A DNA stretch of 64,000 nt from NCBI GenBank assembly GCA_002314145.1, contig DCCG01000017.1, positions 1 through 64,000 on the forward strand, given 5' to 3'. The stretch is from Thalassolituus sp. UBA1087 (GTDB lineage Bacteria; Pseudomonadota; Gammaproteobacteria; Pseudomonadales; Oceanobacteraceae). This document shows, in pieces, positions 16,908 through 25,004 of this stretch; positions within the stretch are counted from its first letter, which is position 1; each line of letters opens with the position of its first letter. Below the pieces are notes generated by a model, which was not told the origin of the DNA, made no database searches, and saw only the letters and a list, made by a program, of their open reading frames with translations. Both the position numbers and the translations under genes were made by a program.

Positions 16908-17387
16908 ATGTCTGATGCGCAATCGATACCCTCAAATGGATTTCACCCGTCGCTGCTGATCGCGGTCGTGCTGTTGATCGCGATACCGGCGGCGGTATTC
17001 TTCTTTATTGCTCCGGCCAATAATGAACTGGCTGGTGAAGTGAAAAGTTTCTCATCCGCTGAGGACGAACCCCGTGAGCTGCGCCTCACAGACGGTTCTG
17101 AAGTCCGCATGGAAGAAAGTTCCGCCATCGCGGTGCGTTACAGTGATGAACAGCGGCGTGTGCAGCTGACCAGCGGCGAAGCAACCTTTATCGTGGTGCC
17201 GGACAGCCGCCCGTTCTGGGTGCAGGCGAACATGCTGCGGGTTAATGCCGGTGTCAGCGCATTCAGTGTGCGGCTCAATCAGGAATCCATTGTGTTGCAT
17301 GTGATTGAGGGCGAAGTCCGCGCACAGTCGCAGGGTAAGGTACAAACGCTGCTGGCGGGTGCCACTGTGGTTCTCAATAATCGCTGA
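16908..17387 (+). CDS. Small orphan FecR-domain membrane protein
   Basis: A 159-residue protein with a short cytoplasmic start (about 17 residues), one membrane segment (LLIAVVLLIAIPAAVFFFI) and a periplasmic FecR domain, seen in LRLTDGSEVRMEESSAIAVRYS, then VQLTSGEATFIVVPDSRPFWVQ. It lacks the N-terminal anti-sigma part and the C-terminal STN-like part found in full FecR proteins, including the one encoded at 18154-19239. It has a strong ribosome site (AGGAGG). It lies about 100 bases upstream of the ECF sigma gene on the same strand. It could modulate the full-length FecR, but no function is established. Confidence 0.7.
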   Translation: MSDAQSIPSNGFHPSLLIAVVLLIAIPAAVFFFIAPANNELAGEVKSFSSAEDEPRELRLTDGSEVRMEESSAIAVRYSDEQRRVQLTSGEATFIVVPDSRPFWVQANMLRVNAGVSAFSVRLNQESIVLHVIEGEVRAQSQGKVQTLLAGATVVLNNR

Positions 17388-17431
17388 GCAAGGCAATGCG
17401 CTAAGCGGCTGACAATCAGTCACTGAAAAAT

Positions 17432-17461
17432 TGTCCCCTTTTTCTGAGCTGGCCGTCTTCC
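17432..17461 (+). promoter_or_regulatory. ECF-type promoter before the sigma gene
   Basis: TGTCCCC (17432-17438) and GTCTTCC (17455-17461), 16 bases apart, preceded by CACTGAAA. The same bipartite motif occurs at 22292-22322 and 24812-24842. Several ECF groups recognise a TGTC-type -35 and a CGTC-type -10, so this is probably the autoregulated promoter of the sigma gene 28 bases downstream. Confidence 0.65.
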
Positions 17462-17488
17462 CTGCATGGCCATTTCAGGAACTTCATA

Positions 17489-18106
17489 ATGCTGTCATCT
17501 GATGCTGGCAGACTGCACCGGTTTTTCAGTCTGATCGGGGGCGGGATGTCTGATCCCACAGGTGCGGATGCACAACCGGCTCATTTGCCTAAGTCTGCGG
17601 ACTCCGTTGCGGAAGCCGGACCATCCTATGCCTGCCAGATTTCCCGGCACGTTCCCAATATCCGCAGCTATATTGCCAGCCGTGTGCGCAACCGCCACGA
17701 CGCTGAAGATCTGCTGCAGGATACCCTGCTGAAATCTCTGCGCGTGTCGGCAGTAACGCCGATCGAGAATCCGCTGGCGTATTCACTGACGGTGGCCCGT
17801 ACCCTGGTGGTGGATTACTGGCGGCGCAACCAGCGGAGTGAAATTACCGGCCTGGAACAACCGCCGGAAGGCGAAACGCCAACCCTCGATGAAGTACATA
17901 TTCAGCAACAGAAGGCCGAATATCTGCAGCAGATCCTGCAGCAGCTGCCACCTCTGCGCCGTCAGGTATTTATGATGCGCCGTGTGCAGGGCATGTCGCG
18001 CGAGGAAATTGCAGCACAACTGGATATGAATACTGAAGCCGTTAAAAAGCATATCAGCCGGGCCATGCTGACCATCGCCAGAGCGATGGAGAAAGGCGGT
18101 TATTAA
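17489..18106 (+). CDS. ECF-family RNA polymerase sigma factor, FecI-like
   Basis: A 205-residue sigma factor with region 2 (ASRVRNRHDAEDLLQDTLLKSL and ARTLVVDYWRRNQ, residues about 65-115) and region 4 (LPPLRRQVFMMRRVQGMSREEIAAQLDMNTEAVKKHISRAM) visible. It lacks a large extra domain. The first ~48 residues are an unusual extension; the ATG at 17489 has AGGA about nine bases upstream, while an ATG at 17546 is an alternative. It leads the operon sigma-fecR-TonB receptor. A promoter motif shared by three transcription units in this locus lies directly before it, predicting that it activates its own gene and the two phosphatase-type genes downstream. The family call is secure; the regulon is inference. 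Confidence 0.9.
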   Translation: MLSSDAGRLHRFFSLIGGGMSDPTGADAQPAHLPKSADSVAEAGPSYACQISRHVPNIRSYIASRVRNRHDAEDLLQDTLLKSLRVSAVTPIENPLAYSLTVARTLVVDYWRRNQRSEITGLEQPPEGETPTLDEVHIQQQKAEYLQQILQQLPPLRRQVFMMRRVQGMSREEIAAQLDMNTEAVKKHISRAMLTIARAMEKGGY

Positions 18107-18153
18107 ACCGTAAAAAATAAGGGCCGGATGATAAGGCTGTGGAACCATCAAGC

Positions 18154-19239
18154 ATGAACGACAATAACATCGCGGACGATATTCTGGAGCAGGCGGCCGA
18201 CTGGTATGATCAGCTGCAGGAACTCACACCGCAACAACGCCACCAGTATATATGCTGGTTAAATGCCGACCCTCAGCATCAGCATGCGATGACGTGGTTA
18301 CAGCAACATTACGGTGAACACGAAGCCGATATTTTTCTCGCCGCTGTGCCGCTGCAGCAAAGCCAGAGCGATGAGCGCGAAGCTGTAGAATCAGTGACGG
18401 AAACTGTCTCTACTCCTGCTCCTGTCGCACCCCCGGCCCCTGCAACCAGCTGGTGGCAGTCATTCAATTATGGCCTGCGCCGGCTGATTAAAAATCTGGT
18501 GGGAGAACACCCGCTGGCCGCTGCCGTTCCGCTTATGGCGTTAATTATTGTGCTGTCACTGCCAATATTTGTTGCCACGGATAAAAACAACCAGCCGTCA
18601 CAGACGCTGGCGCAGTCCGGTTTAAGCACGGGGCTGGGTGAGCAGATCCGCCAGCGCCTGGCCGATGGCAGTGATGTGTATCTCAACGCCGGTTCGCAGG
18701 TAAAGGTTGATCTGCAGGAAAATCAGCGCCTGCTGCAGCTGACACAGGGCGAAGCATTTTTTGAAGTATCACCGGATAAAGCGCGGCCGTTTTACGTTAA
18801 CGCCGGTGCGGTCAATATCCGTGTTGTCGGCACGGCATTTAATGTGGACCGCAGCGCCAGTGCAACCTCGGTGGAAGTGGATCACGGCGAAGTGCAGGTA
18901 ACAGCCTTTGGCCGTGAATGGAATCTGCGCGCCGGTGATGGTCTGCGCCTGCTGGGTGAAAGTGCACAACGCTACCAGACTGACCACGTTTCCGACTGGC
19001 GCAATGACTGGCGCGAAGTAAAGAGCGAGCCACTGACGGTGGTGGTGGAACATCTGCAGCGTTATTCACAGCGTCCTATCCGTTTACAGGGCGTTGATAA
19101 CACCCTGCAGTTTTCCGGCAGTTATCGTCAGAGTGATGTGGAAGGGACTCTGCATCTGATTGCTTCACTGTTTGATCTGTCGGTGCAGTTGGACGACGAC
19201 AGCATCATTGTCTCCGGCCATGAACAGGGTGAGCACTGA
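18154..19239 (+). CDS. FecR-type transmembrane sigma regulator
   Basis: A 361-residue regulator that should hold the sigma factor inside the cell and receive a signal from the outer-membrane receptor in the periplasm. The N-terminal DUF4880-type domain (ILEQAADWYDQLQELTPQQRHQYICWLNADPQHQHAM) is followed by a proline/alanine-rich linker, a membrane segment near residues 123-142 (LAAAVPLMALIIVLSLPIFV), the FecR domain (RLADGSDVYLNAGSQVKVDL, GEAFFEVSPDKARPFYVNAG) and a C-terminal STN-like domain ending SIIVSGHE. I chose the ATG at 18154; a GTG at 18139 is possible. The receptor gene overlaps its end by 20 bases. Confidence 0.87.
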   Translation: MNDNNIADDILEQAADWYDQLQELTPQQRHQYICWLNADPQHQHAMTWLQQHYGEHEADIFLAAVPLQQSQSDEREAVESVTETVSTPAPVAPPAPATSWWQSFNYGLRRLIKNLVGEHPLAAAVPLMALIIVLSLPIFVATDKNNQPSQTLAQSGLSTGLGEQIRQRLADGSDVYLNAGSQVKVDLQENQRLLQLTQGEAFFEVSPDKARPFYVNAGAVNIRVVGTAFNVDRSASATSVEVDHGEVQVTAFGREWNLRAGDGLRLLGESAQRYQTDHVSDWRNDWREVKSEPLTVVVEHLQRYSQRPIRLQGVDNTLQFSGSYRQSDVEGTLHLIASLFDLSVQLDDDSIIVSGHEQGEH

Positions 19240-22174
19240 AGCCGCGCTGCGGCTGAGTATCCTGCCTGCCCGGAGCAGCCTGACGGCGCTGTGTCTGTTG
19301 CTGGTTGTTTCCTTTCCTGTGCGTGCGGCTGACCCATGTTTTTATGATGGCGTCAGCCAGAGCCCGCTGGATTATATCATCCGTCAGATTTCCTCGCGTT
19401 ACGATACGCCCGCGATTACCGACACCAGTGACGCCGGACATGTCATGCTGGCACAGCCTTTGGGTGAGTGCTCAATTACCGAATTTTTAAATATTGCTAC
19501 CGGAGAAACCCCGCACTGGCATTACCGGCTGACCCGTTCCGGTGTGGTTATTTATTTTACCGCCGAAGAAAAAACCAGCAGCGTTGATAAGCCGTTAACG
19601 GAAGAAATTATTGTTACCGGAAACTCCTATATTCACGATCCCTCGCTGGCCAGCCGCTACAGCAGCAATACGCTGATTGAGCAGGCCGATATTCCCGCCG
19701 GTATGCTGAGTGGCCATGGTGATCTGACCGCCGCCATGACCCGTTTAAGTACCGTAGCCTTTACTCAGGAAGCCGGTATGGACCGCAATATCAGCATCCG
19801 CGGACTGAGTTCGGATTACTCGCGCGTGCTGGTCAACGGTATGCCGTTATTAGCCACCTCAACCAGTATTGATGCCCGCGGCTCGGTCAATAATTCGCGC
19901 AGTTTTGATTTTAATGTGTTGCCACAGGGGCTGTTTACTCAGGCAAGCGTTATTAAATCCGGTGATGCACGCAGCAGTGCCGGTGCTATTGCCGGCACGG
20001 TGGATTTACGCACGCCCATGCCACTGGACAGTAATGCCCGGCAAGGCAGTAACAACCAGCAATGGCTGTCGCTGCAGGCAGAAGATAACGCACGCAATGG
20101 TGCCGGTGGCGCAGCCATTGCGGCCGGTGTTAAACGGGTAAGCGACGATCATTCACGGGGGTGGTTGCTGGGCATCAGTTACCGTAACCGCAGCACAGAA
20201 GAAAAAGGATTTTCCACCGTGCGCTGGCAGGCGGCCGACTGGGGTGAACAGAATCAGCTGAGTGCCGATAAGCAGGCGCTGCTGGCATCCGGGCAGGTAT
20301 TTTCACCGCGTCATAACCGCTACGATATTTTACACCGCGATCAGGAAACCCTGGGCGTGAGTGCAGCTTATCAGTGGCGGGACGACTACTGGGGGAATAT
20401 TGATGTTGCTGTGCTGGGTGCGCAGACCCGCCAGGAAATGCATGAATACCATATCAGTTCATCCGGGCTGAAATATTCGGATCTGTCGGATGTTCAGGTA
20501 AATGATTTTGCAGTGAATTCCGCCGGCATGATTTACGGAGACTTTTCTGGCGTAGATGTCCGCTCTGAGCATAACCATGAAGTGGATGAAACCCGTATTG
20601 GCCAGCTGAAAATAAACTGGGAAAAATATTTAAATACGCAATGGCGTGTACGTTCATCGCTGGGTTATCAGAACTCAGAATTCAAAAGCCCGGTGCATGA
20701 TAAAGCCTCGCTTATGGCTTATGACCGCGATTTCAGATTTGATCTGCGCCGCAATAACCGCATTTCTGTTAACCGTTATGGTTTTGATATCAGCGATCCG
20801 GGCCAGTGGCAGATGTACAGTATTAATCTGGAAGAAGATGAAGTGACTAACCAATACCGCGTGGCGTCATCTGAATTTATCTTTGATGATGGCGGCGATT
20901 TAAAACACTATCTGGGCGCGCAGTTTCAGGGCTTTTTTAATGACCGCGAAGAAGCAGAATATTCCGGTGATGGTTTATCCGGGCCGGTGGGTGATTATTA
21001 TCAGCTGACTCCGGGCAATTATGCTTCAGGCATGGGGCTTGCCGGGCTGCCCCATCGCTGGGTCGTCGGCAGCCGCGATATGATCCGCGCGCAGGGTGTG
21101 GATGATGACGATCTTATTGCCGACCCGTTACAGCAGCGTAAGTTAAACGAATATACCTGGTCGCTGTGGTGGCAGACACAGTTTGAAATCTGGCAGTTGC
21201 GCTGGCCGCTGCGCGGCGATATTGGCCTGCGTTATTCCGCCACGCGTCAGCAGGTGCGTGGCAGCTGGATGATTACCGATGACGCCGAAAGTGTGCGCAC
21301 AACGAATGGCTATCAGGACTGGCTGCCTTCTGCGCATCTGGTGATGACGCCGTATGAAAATCTGCTGCTGCGTTTTGGCTACAGCCGCGATATTGCCAGA
21401 CCATCCATTGATGATCTTACCTCGCCGCTGAAAATGCGCAGCAGTGCCCAGCTGGTGGAAGGCGGAAATACCAATCTTGATCCATCCCATGCACACGCAT
21501 TTGATCTGTCTGCTGAATGGTATGGCAGGCAGGGAAACTTTTTCAGCGCAGGTATTTTTTATAAGCGCATCGACAGTATTGTGGTGAAAGAATCGCAGAA
21601 CGTTTCGCTGAGCGAATTACCCTATTACAACCCTTTGTGGGATGAAGATTCACAGAACGGCGAAGAATATACCTACGTACGCCCGGTCAATGGGCCGGGT
21701 ACGGATATCACCGGGCTGGAGCTGACGCTGAATGCACCATTTTTATTTTTACCCGCACCGCTGGACCGTACCGGCATCAGTCTGGGTTATGCATTCAGCC
21801 GTGCCTCAGTACGTTACCCGGATGAAGAAAACAGCATTACGCTGCCGCCACCCGGGCTTTCACGGCACGTGGTAAACAGCGAACTCTGGTATAAAACCAA
21901 TCATTTCCGTGCTGGCATTACCACCCGTTCACGTTCACGTTATTACACCCGCGTACCCGCCGCCAACGGTAATGACAGTGAAGGGGTCAATGCTTCCGTT
22001 ATCTGGGGAGCCTATGCCAGCTGGGATATTAACAAACAATTAACCGCCACGCTGGATGGCCGCAATCTCACCAACGAAGCCTTCGATTTATTTGTCGATT
22101 CCACAGATCGTGTTTACAGCTATTCCACCACAGGTACGGAAGTGATGCTCAGTTTTAACTGGAAATTTGACTGA
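19220..22174 (+). CDS. STN-domain TonB-dependent transducer receptor
   Basis: A 984-residue outer-membrane receptor. After a signal peptide (LTALCLLLVVSFPVRAADP) there is an STN signalling domain (CFYDGVSQSPLDYIIRQISSRY to GVVIYFTAEEK, residues about 40-115). Next come a TonB-box-like stretch EEIIVTG, a plug (MDRNISIRGLSSDYSRVLVNGMPLL) and a large barrel ending MLSFNWKFD. The STN domain is the hallmark of receptors that signal to FecR/FecI pairs, matching the two genes before it. Plug and barrel resemble large receptors for complex ligands rather than classic siderophore receptors; the ligand is unknown. The start ATG at 19220 lies inside the FecR gene; its ribosome site is weak, suggesting translational coupling. 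Confidence 0.9.
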   Translation: MNRVSTEAALRLSILPARSSLTALCLLLVVSFPVRAADPCFYDGVSQSPLDYIIRQISSRYDTPAITDTSDAGHVMLAQPLGECSITEFLNIATGETPHWHYRLTRSGVVIYFTAEEKTSSVDKPLTEEIIVTGNSYIHDPSLASRYSSNTLIEQADIPAGMLSGHGDLTAAMTRLSTVAFTQEAGMDRNISIRGLSSDYSRVLVNGMPLLATSTSIDARGSVNNSRSFDFNVLPQGLFTQASVIKSGDARSSAGAIAGTVDLRTPMPLDSNARQGSNNQQWLSLQAEDNARNGAGGAAIAAGVKRVSDDHSRGWLLGISYRNRSTEEKGFSTVRWQAADWGEQNQLSADKQALLASGQVFSPRHNRYDILHRDQETLGVSAAYQWRDDYWGNIDVAVLGAQTRQEMHEYHISSSGLKYSDLSDVQVNDFAVNSAGMIYGDFSGVDVRSEHNHEVDETRIGQLKINWEKYLNTQWRVRSSLGYQNSEFKSPVHDKASLMAYDRDFRFDLRRNNRISVNRYGFDISDPGQWQMYSINLEEDEVTNQYRVASSEFIFDDGGDLKHYLGAQFQGFFNDREEAEYSGDGLSGPVGDYYQLTPGNYASGMGLAGLPHRWVVGSRDMIRAQGVDDDDLIADPLQQRKLNEYTWSLWWQTQFEIWQLRWPLRGDIGLRYSATRQQVRGSWMITDDAESVRTTNGYQDWLPSAHLVMTPYENLLLRFGYSRDIARPSIDDLTSPLKMRSSAQLVEGGNTNLDPSHAHAFDLSAEWYGRQGNFFSAGIFYKRIDSIVVKESQNVSLSELPYYNPLWDEDSQNGEEYTYVRPVNGPGTDITGLELTLNAPFLFLPAPLDRTGISLGYAFSRASVRYPDEENSITLPPPGLSRHVVNSELWYKTNHFRAGITTRSRSRYYTRVPAANGNDSEGVNASVIWGAYASWDINKQLTATLDGRNLTNEAFDLFVDSTDRVYSYSTTGTEVMLSFNWKFD

Positions 22175-22291
22175 CTGATTTTTGGTGCCTGACTGTTTTC
22201 TGGTGCGCTGGGCGCCCCACATCTGTTACACCGGCATCCGCCTGTGGATAACCTGTGCTTATCCTGTTCAGAAAACTTCACTGAAATGTCA

Positions 22292-22322
22292 TGTCCCCTT
22301 TAGCGGAATCCACCTGTCTTCC
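22292..22322 (+). promoter_or_regulatory. ECF-type promoter before the PAP2 phosphatase gene
   Basis: TGTCCCC (22292-22298), then 17 bases, then GTCTTCC (22316-22322), preceded by CACTGAAATGTCA. It matches the motif before the sigma gene at every base of both boxes, with one base more in the spacer. It lies about 86 bases upstream of the start codon. Confidence 0.65.
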
Positions 22323-22336
22323 CGGTGACTCTCTCG

Positions 22337-22373
22337 GTGCGCAGCCGAACCTGCCTGGTTGCGCACTTTTTTT
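22337..22373 (+). terminator. Terminator-shaped hairpin in the phosphatase leader
   Basis: GTGCGCAGCC (22337-22346) pairs with GGTTGCGCAC (22357-22366) with one G-T wobble, followed by seven T. It can end the sigma-fecR-receptor transcript. Because it lies downstream of the ECF promoter at 22292-22322 and upstream of the start at 22408, it would also interrupt transcripts from that promoter, which suggests attenuation. Confidence 0.75.
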
Positions 22374-22407
22374 ATTTGTTTGACCGACACTCATTGGGGA
22401 ATGACCT

Positions 22408-24669
22408 ATGAAATCTGCAACTCAGGGCAATAAACGCAAAGCCCTTTATCTGGCGACTCTGGCCGCAACTTCACTGATGCTGACTGCCTGTGGCAGTGAC
22501 GACGACAACAACCATTCATCCTCTGTAGCAAAACCTTCCGTGCCAGCGGGCATAGGTCATGAAGATCAGATCGCGGTTCCTTCCGTCAGCTCACCTCTGC
22601 CGGCAGTGGACAATGTTGAAGTTAACGAAGGCAGCGGCCGTTTTTATCGCGATACCAACCCGATTAACTTTAACCTGCGCGGCATTAACGATGTCTGGAA
22701 AGGCACCACAGAAAAGTGGCAGACATCCGCCGGTGATTACACCGATGAAGAAGTTAATTACGAAGCCGGTGATGGCCCTAACCCGCATAATGCGGTTAAC
22801 GGCCAGCCAGCGGATTACGTTGAAGAAGGCACTGAAATTGTTGATGCCGATACCTGGGAAGCCAACATTCAGTACGTAATTAACGTGACCACCAACCGCA
22901 CCGATGAGCAGGCTTATTTTGCTTTTCTGGATGATATCCGCAGCAAAAACTACGGCACCATTGATGGCTTTGGTCCACTGACTGAAGACTACGCCGCTAA
23001 CTCCGGCGCCTCGGCAGACTTTAAAGAAATTTTATTAACTGACGTAACTGCAGCAGGTTCTGGTGAAACAGAAGCCACGCCGGCTTATAACCCGGATGAT
23101 AACGATGGCATCGGCTACGGCGGCAGTACAGATTCAACTCTGGGTGACATGGTTGCCGTGCCTTCAGGTTTCCGTAATTTTCACGCGTCGACAAGTGGCC
23201 CTAAATACCTTTACGGTACACCGCGTCCATGGCGTATGACGGATACCGGTACCATTAATTTCGAAGGTGTAGAAAGCCTGTACTGTATTGATGGCAGCAC
23301 AGAGGACCGCGAAGTAAAACAGTATCGTTTTGATCAATACGAATCGAGCGTAAAAGTTATTCCGGGTCTGGTCTGTGGCCGTCGTTCGCATAACAGCGGA
23401 AAAGAACTGTACGATGAAACGACAAATCCGGACGGTGCAACACTGACGTTGGGTGATGATAAAGCAGGCCCGCTGTATACCGCGACAACTGAAAACCGCC
23501 GTAAAGACAATGGTTACCCAAGTGGTCACACTAACGCCGCTGTACTGGCATCACTGGGTTATGCCTACGTTTTACCGGAGCGTTTTACCGAGCACCTGAC
23601 CCGTGGTTCCGATCTGGGTGAAAACCGTATTGTTGCCGGTATGCACTCTCCGGTGGATGTTATCGGTGGCCGTATTCAGGCGACGATGGTCGCTGCTGCT
23701 GCACTGAAAGCTAACCCGCAGGTAGCCCAGGCGGCACGCGAGCAGGCAGTAAATTACTTTGGTGCCAAAGCGGCTGATGCCGGTATGAGCCTGTACGACT
23801 ATGCCCACCGTACGGTCAGCGAAGAAGGCAGCTTTGAAAATAACGACGGCACACTGAATGTGTTTGTGTTTAATAACAACCGCTATGCGGATCATGCTGC
23901 TAACAAAGAAAAATATGAATTCCGCCTGACCTACGGCCTGCCACAGAACGGCACTACCGGTCTTGATCCGGTTGTTCCTGAAGGCGCAGAAGCACTGCTG
24001 GCTTCCCGTCAGCCTTACCTATCTGATGCCCAGCGTCGTGTGGTACTGGCATCCACTGAAGTGGATTCCGGTTATCCGCTGCTGGATAAATCCAACGGCT
24101 GGGGTCGTCTGAACCTGTTTGCTGCTGCCGACGGTTACGGTGCATTCGATGCCGACGTTGATGTTTATATGGATGCCAGTGAAGGTGGTTTCAGTGCTCT
24201 GGACTGGTGGCGTAACGATATCTCCGGTGCAGGTAAGCTGACCAAAGACGGTACCGGTACCCTGGTTCTGACCGGCGATAACAGCTACAGCGGTGGTACC
24301 GTTATTGAAGGTGGTGAACTGGTTGCGCAATCGGCAACTGCTTTTGGCTCCGGCGATCTGTACGCCAGCGCCGGTACTGCAATGGTTGATGCCGACGGCA
24401 CATTGTCGGTTGAAAACCTGACGTTGGAAAGCGCTGCGGAACTGTCCATCGCTATGGATGCTGACACACTGCAGGTTGAAGTTGATGATGTGCTTTATAT
24501 TGAAGATGCAGAACTGCATCTTCAATTCACCTCAGCTCCGGCTGCCGGCACAGAATTTACCCTGATTCAGGCTGGCGCAATGCATGGCGCATTTGCCGAT
24601 GTCGATGCCGGTTCTGTTGAGGTTGAACTGAGCTACGCCAACAACGCGGTTGTTGCTACTGTTAAATAA
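22408..24669 (+). CDS. PAP2-superfamily phosphatase lipoprotein with autotransporter-type repeat
   Basis: A 753-residue lipoprotein: lipobox LTAC with Cys at residue 28, then an Asp/Ser-rich linker. The class A acid phosphatase/PAP2 signature is complete: K-x6-RP in KYLYGTPRPW (about residues 266-274), PSGHT (about 370-374), and NRIVAGMHSPVD (about 410-421) with the catalytic His and its Asp. The last 150 residues hold an autotransporter-associated strand repeat (TKDGTGTLVLTGDNSYSGGT) but no outer-membrane barrel. It should release phosphate from phosphoesters at the cell surface or in the periplasm. A promoter motif shared with the neighbouring ECF sigma gene precedes it. The substrate is unknown. 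Confidence 0.85.
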   Translation: MKSATQGNKRKALYLATLAATSLMLTACGSDDDNNHSSSVAKPSVPAGIGHEDQIAVPSVSSPLPAVDNVEVNEGSGRFYRDTNPINFNLRGINDVWKGTTEKWQTSAGDYTDEEVNYEAGDGPNPHNAVNGQPADYVEEGTEIVDADTWEANIQYVINVTTNRTDEQAYFAFLDDIRSKNYGTIDGFGPLTEDYAANSGASADFKEILLTDVTAAGSGETEATPAYNPDDNDGIGYGGSTDSTLGDMVAVPSGFRNFHASTSGPKYLYGTPRPWRMTDTGTINFEGVESLYCIDGSTEDREVKQYRFDQYESSVKVIPGLVCGRRSHNSGKELYDETTNPDGATLTLGDDKAGPLYTATTENRRKDNGYPSGHTNAAVLASLGYAYVLPERFTEHLTRGSDLGENRIVAGMHSPVDVIGGRIQATMVAAAALKANPQVAQAAREQAVNYFGAKAADAGMSLYDYAHRTVSEEGSFENNDGTLNVFVFNNNRYADHAANKEKYEFRLTYGLPQNGTTGLDPVVPEGAEALLASRQPYLSDAQRRVVLASTEVDSGYPLLDKSNGWGRLNLFAAADGYGAFDADVDVYMDASEGGFSALDWWRNDISGAGKLTKDGTGTLVLTGDNSYSGGTVIEGGELVAQSATAFGSGDLYASAGTAMVDADGTLSVENLTLESAAELSIAMDADTLQVEVDDVLYIEDAELHLQFTSAPAAGTEFTLIQAGAMHGAFADVDAGSVEVELSYANNAVVATVK

Positions 24670-24693
24670 AAATTTATTTAACGCTGCAATATT

Positions 24694-24726
24694 AAAGCCG
24701 GAGTTTTCACTCCGGCTTTTTATTTT
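24694..24726 (+). terminator. Intrinsic terminator after the PAP2 phosphatase gene
   Basis: AAAGCCGGAGT and ACTCCGGCTTT pair perfectly over a short TTTC loop and are followed by TTATTTT. Confidence 0.9.
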
Positions 24727-24761
24727 CGCCGTTATTATTCCGGCGCCAGAAACCTGATGAA

Positions 24762-24790
24762 CTGTCATACGTTAAACCTTTTACGGTCAT
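24762..24790 (+). promoter_or_regulatory. Possible PhoB-binding half-sites
   Basis: CTGTCAT (24762-24768) matches the seven-base PhoB repeat exactly and CGGTCAT (24784-24790) differs at one base. They are 22 bases apart, two 11-base periods, just upstream of the ECF promoter. The intervening repeat is poor, so this is weak evidence for phosphate control. Confidence 0.28.
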
Positions 24791-24811
24791 AAAACCTTCA
24801 ACGAACTTTAA

Positions 24812-24842
24812 TGTCCCCAAATGACTTTTCTGCAAGTCTTAC
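24812..24842 (+). promoter_or_regulatory. ECF-type promoter before the lectin-phosphatase gene
   Basis: TGTCCCC (24812-24818), 17 bases, GTCTTAC (24836-24842), preceded by CTTCAACGAA. It differs from the other two copies by one base in the -10 box and keeps the TTCA upstream element in the same register as the copy at 22292. Confidence 0.6.
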
Positions 24843-25004
24843 TCTTGTCGGTATGGTTCAGGCTGGCGCGTTCGGATAACAATAATTACAACATTACGAT
24901 CGACCTGAAAAGTCCTGTTGGGTGACAGGTGCCTGCCGATACTGAGAGCCGAAACAATACATTGGGTAACAGCATTGCCCGAAATATCTAACTGAGGAAT
25001 GACG

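Larger units (their letters stand above)
24670..25004. promoter_or_regulatory. Intergenic region with terminator, possible Pho box and ECF promoter
   Basis: This 335-base gap contains, in order, the terminator of the phosphatase gene, a pair of PhoB-like repeats (CTGTCAT at 24762-24768 and CGGTCAT at 24784-24790, 22 bases apart) and an ECF-type promoter at 24812-24842. A 160-base leader follows, with a short CCTGT/ACAGG hairpin. No coding region is supported. Confidence 0.5.
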
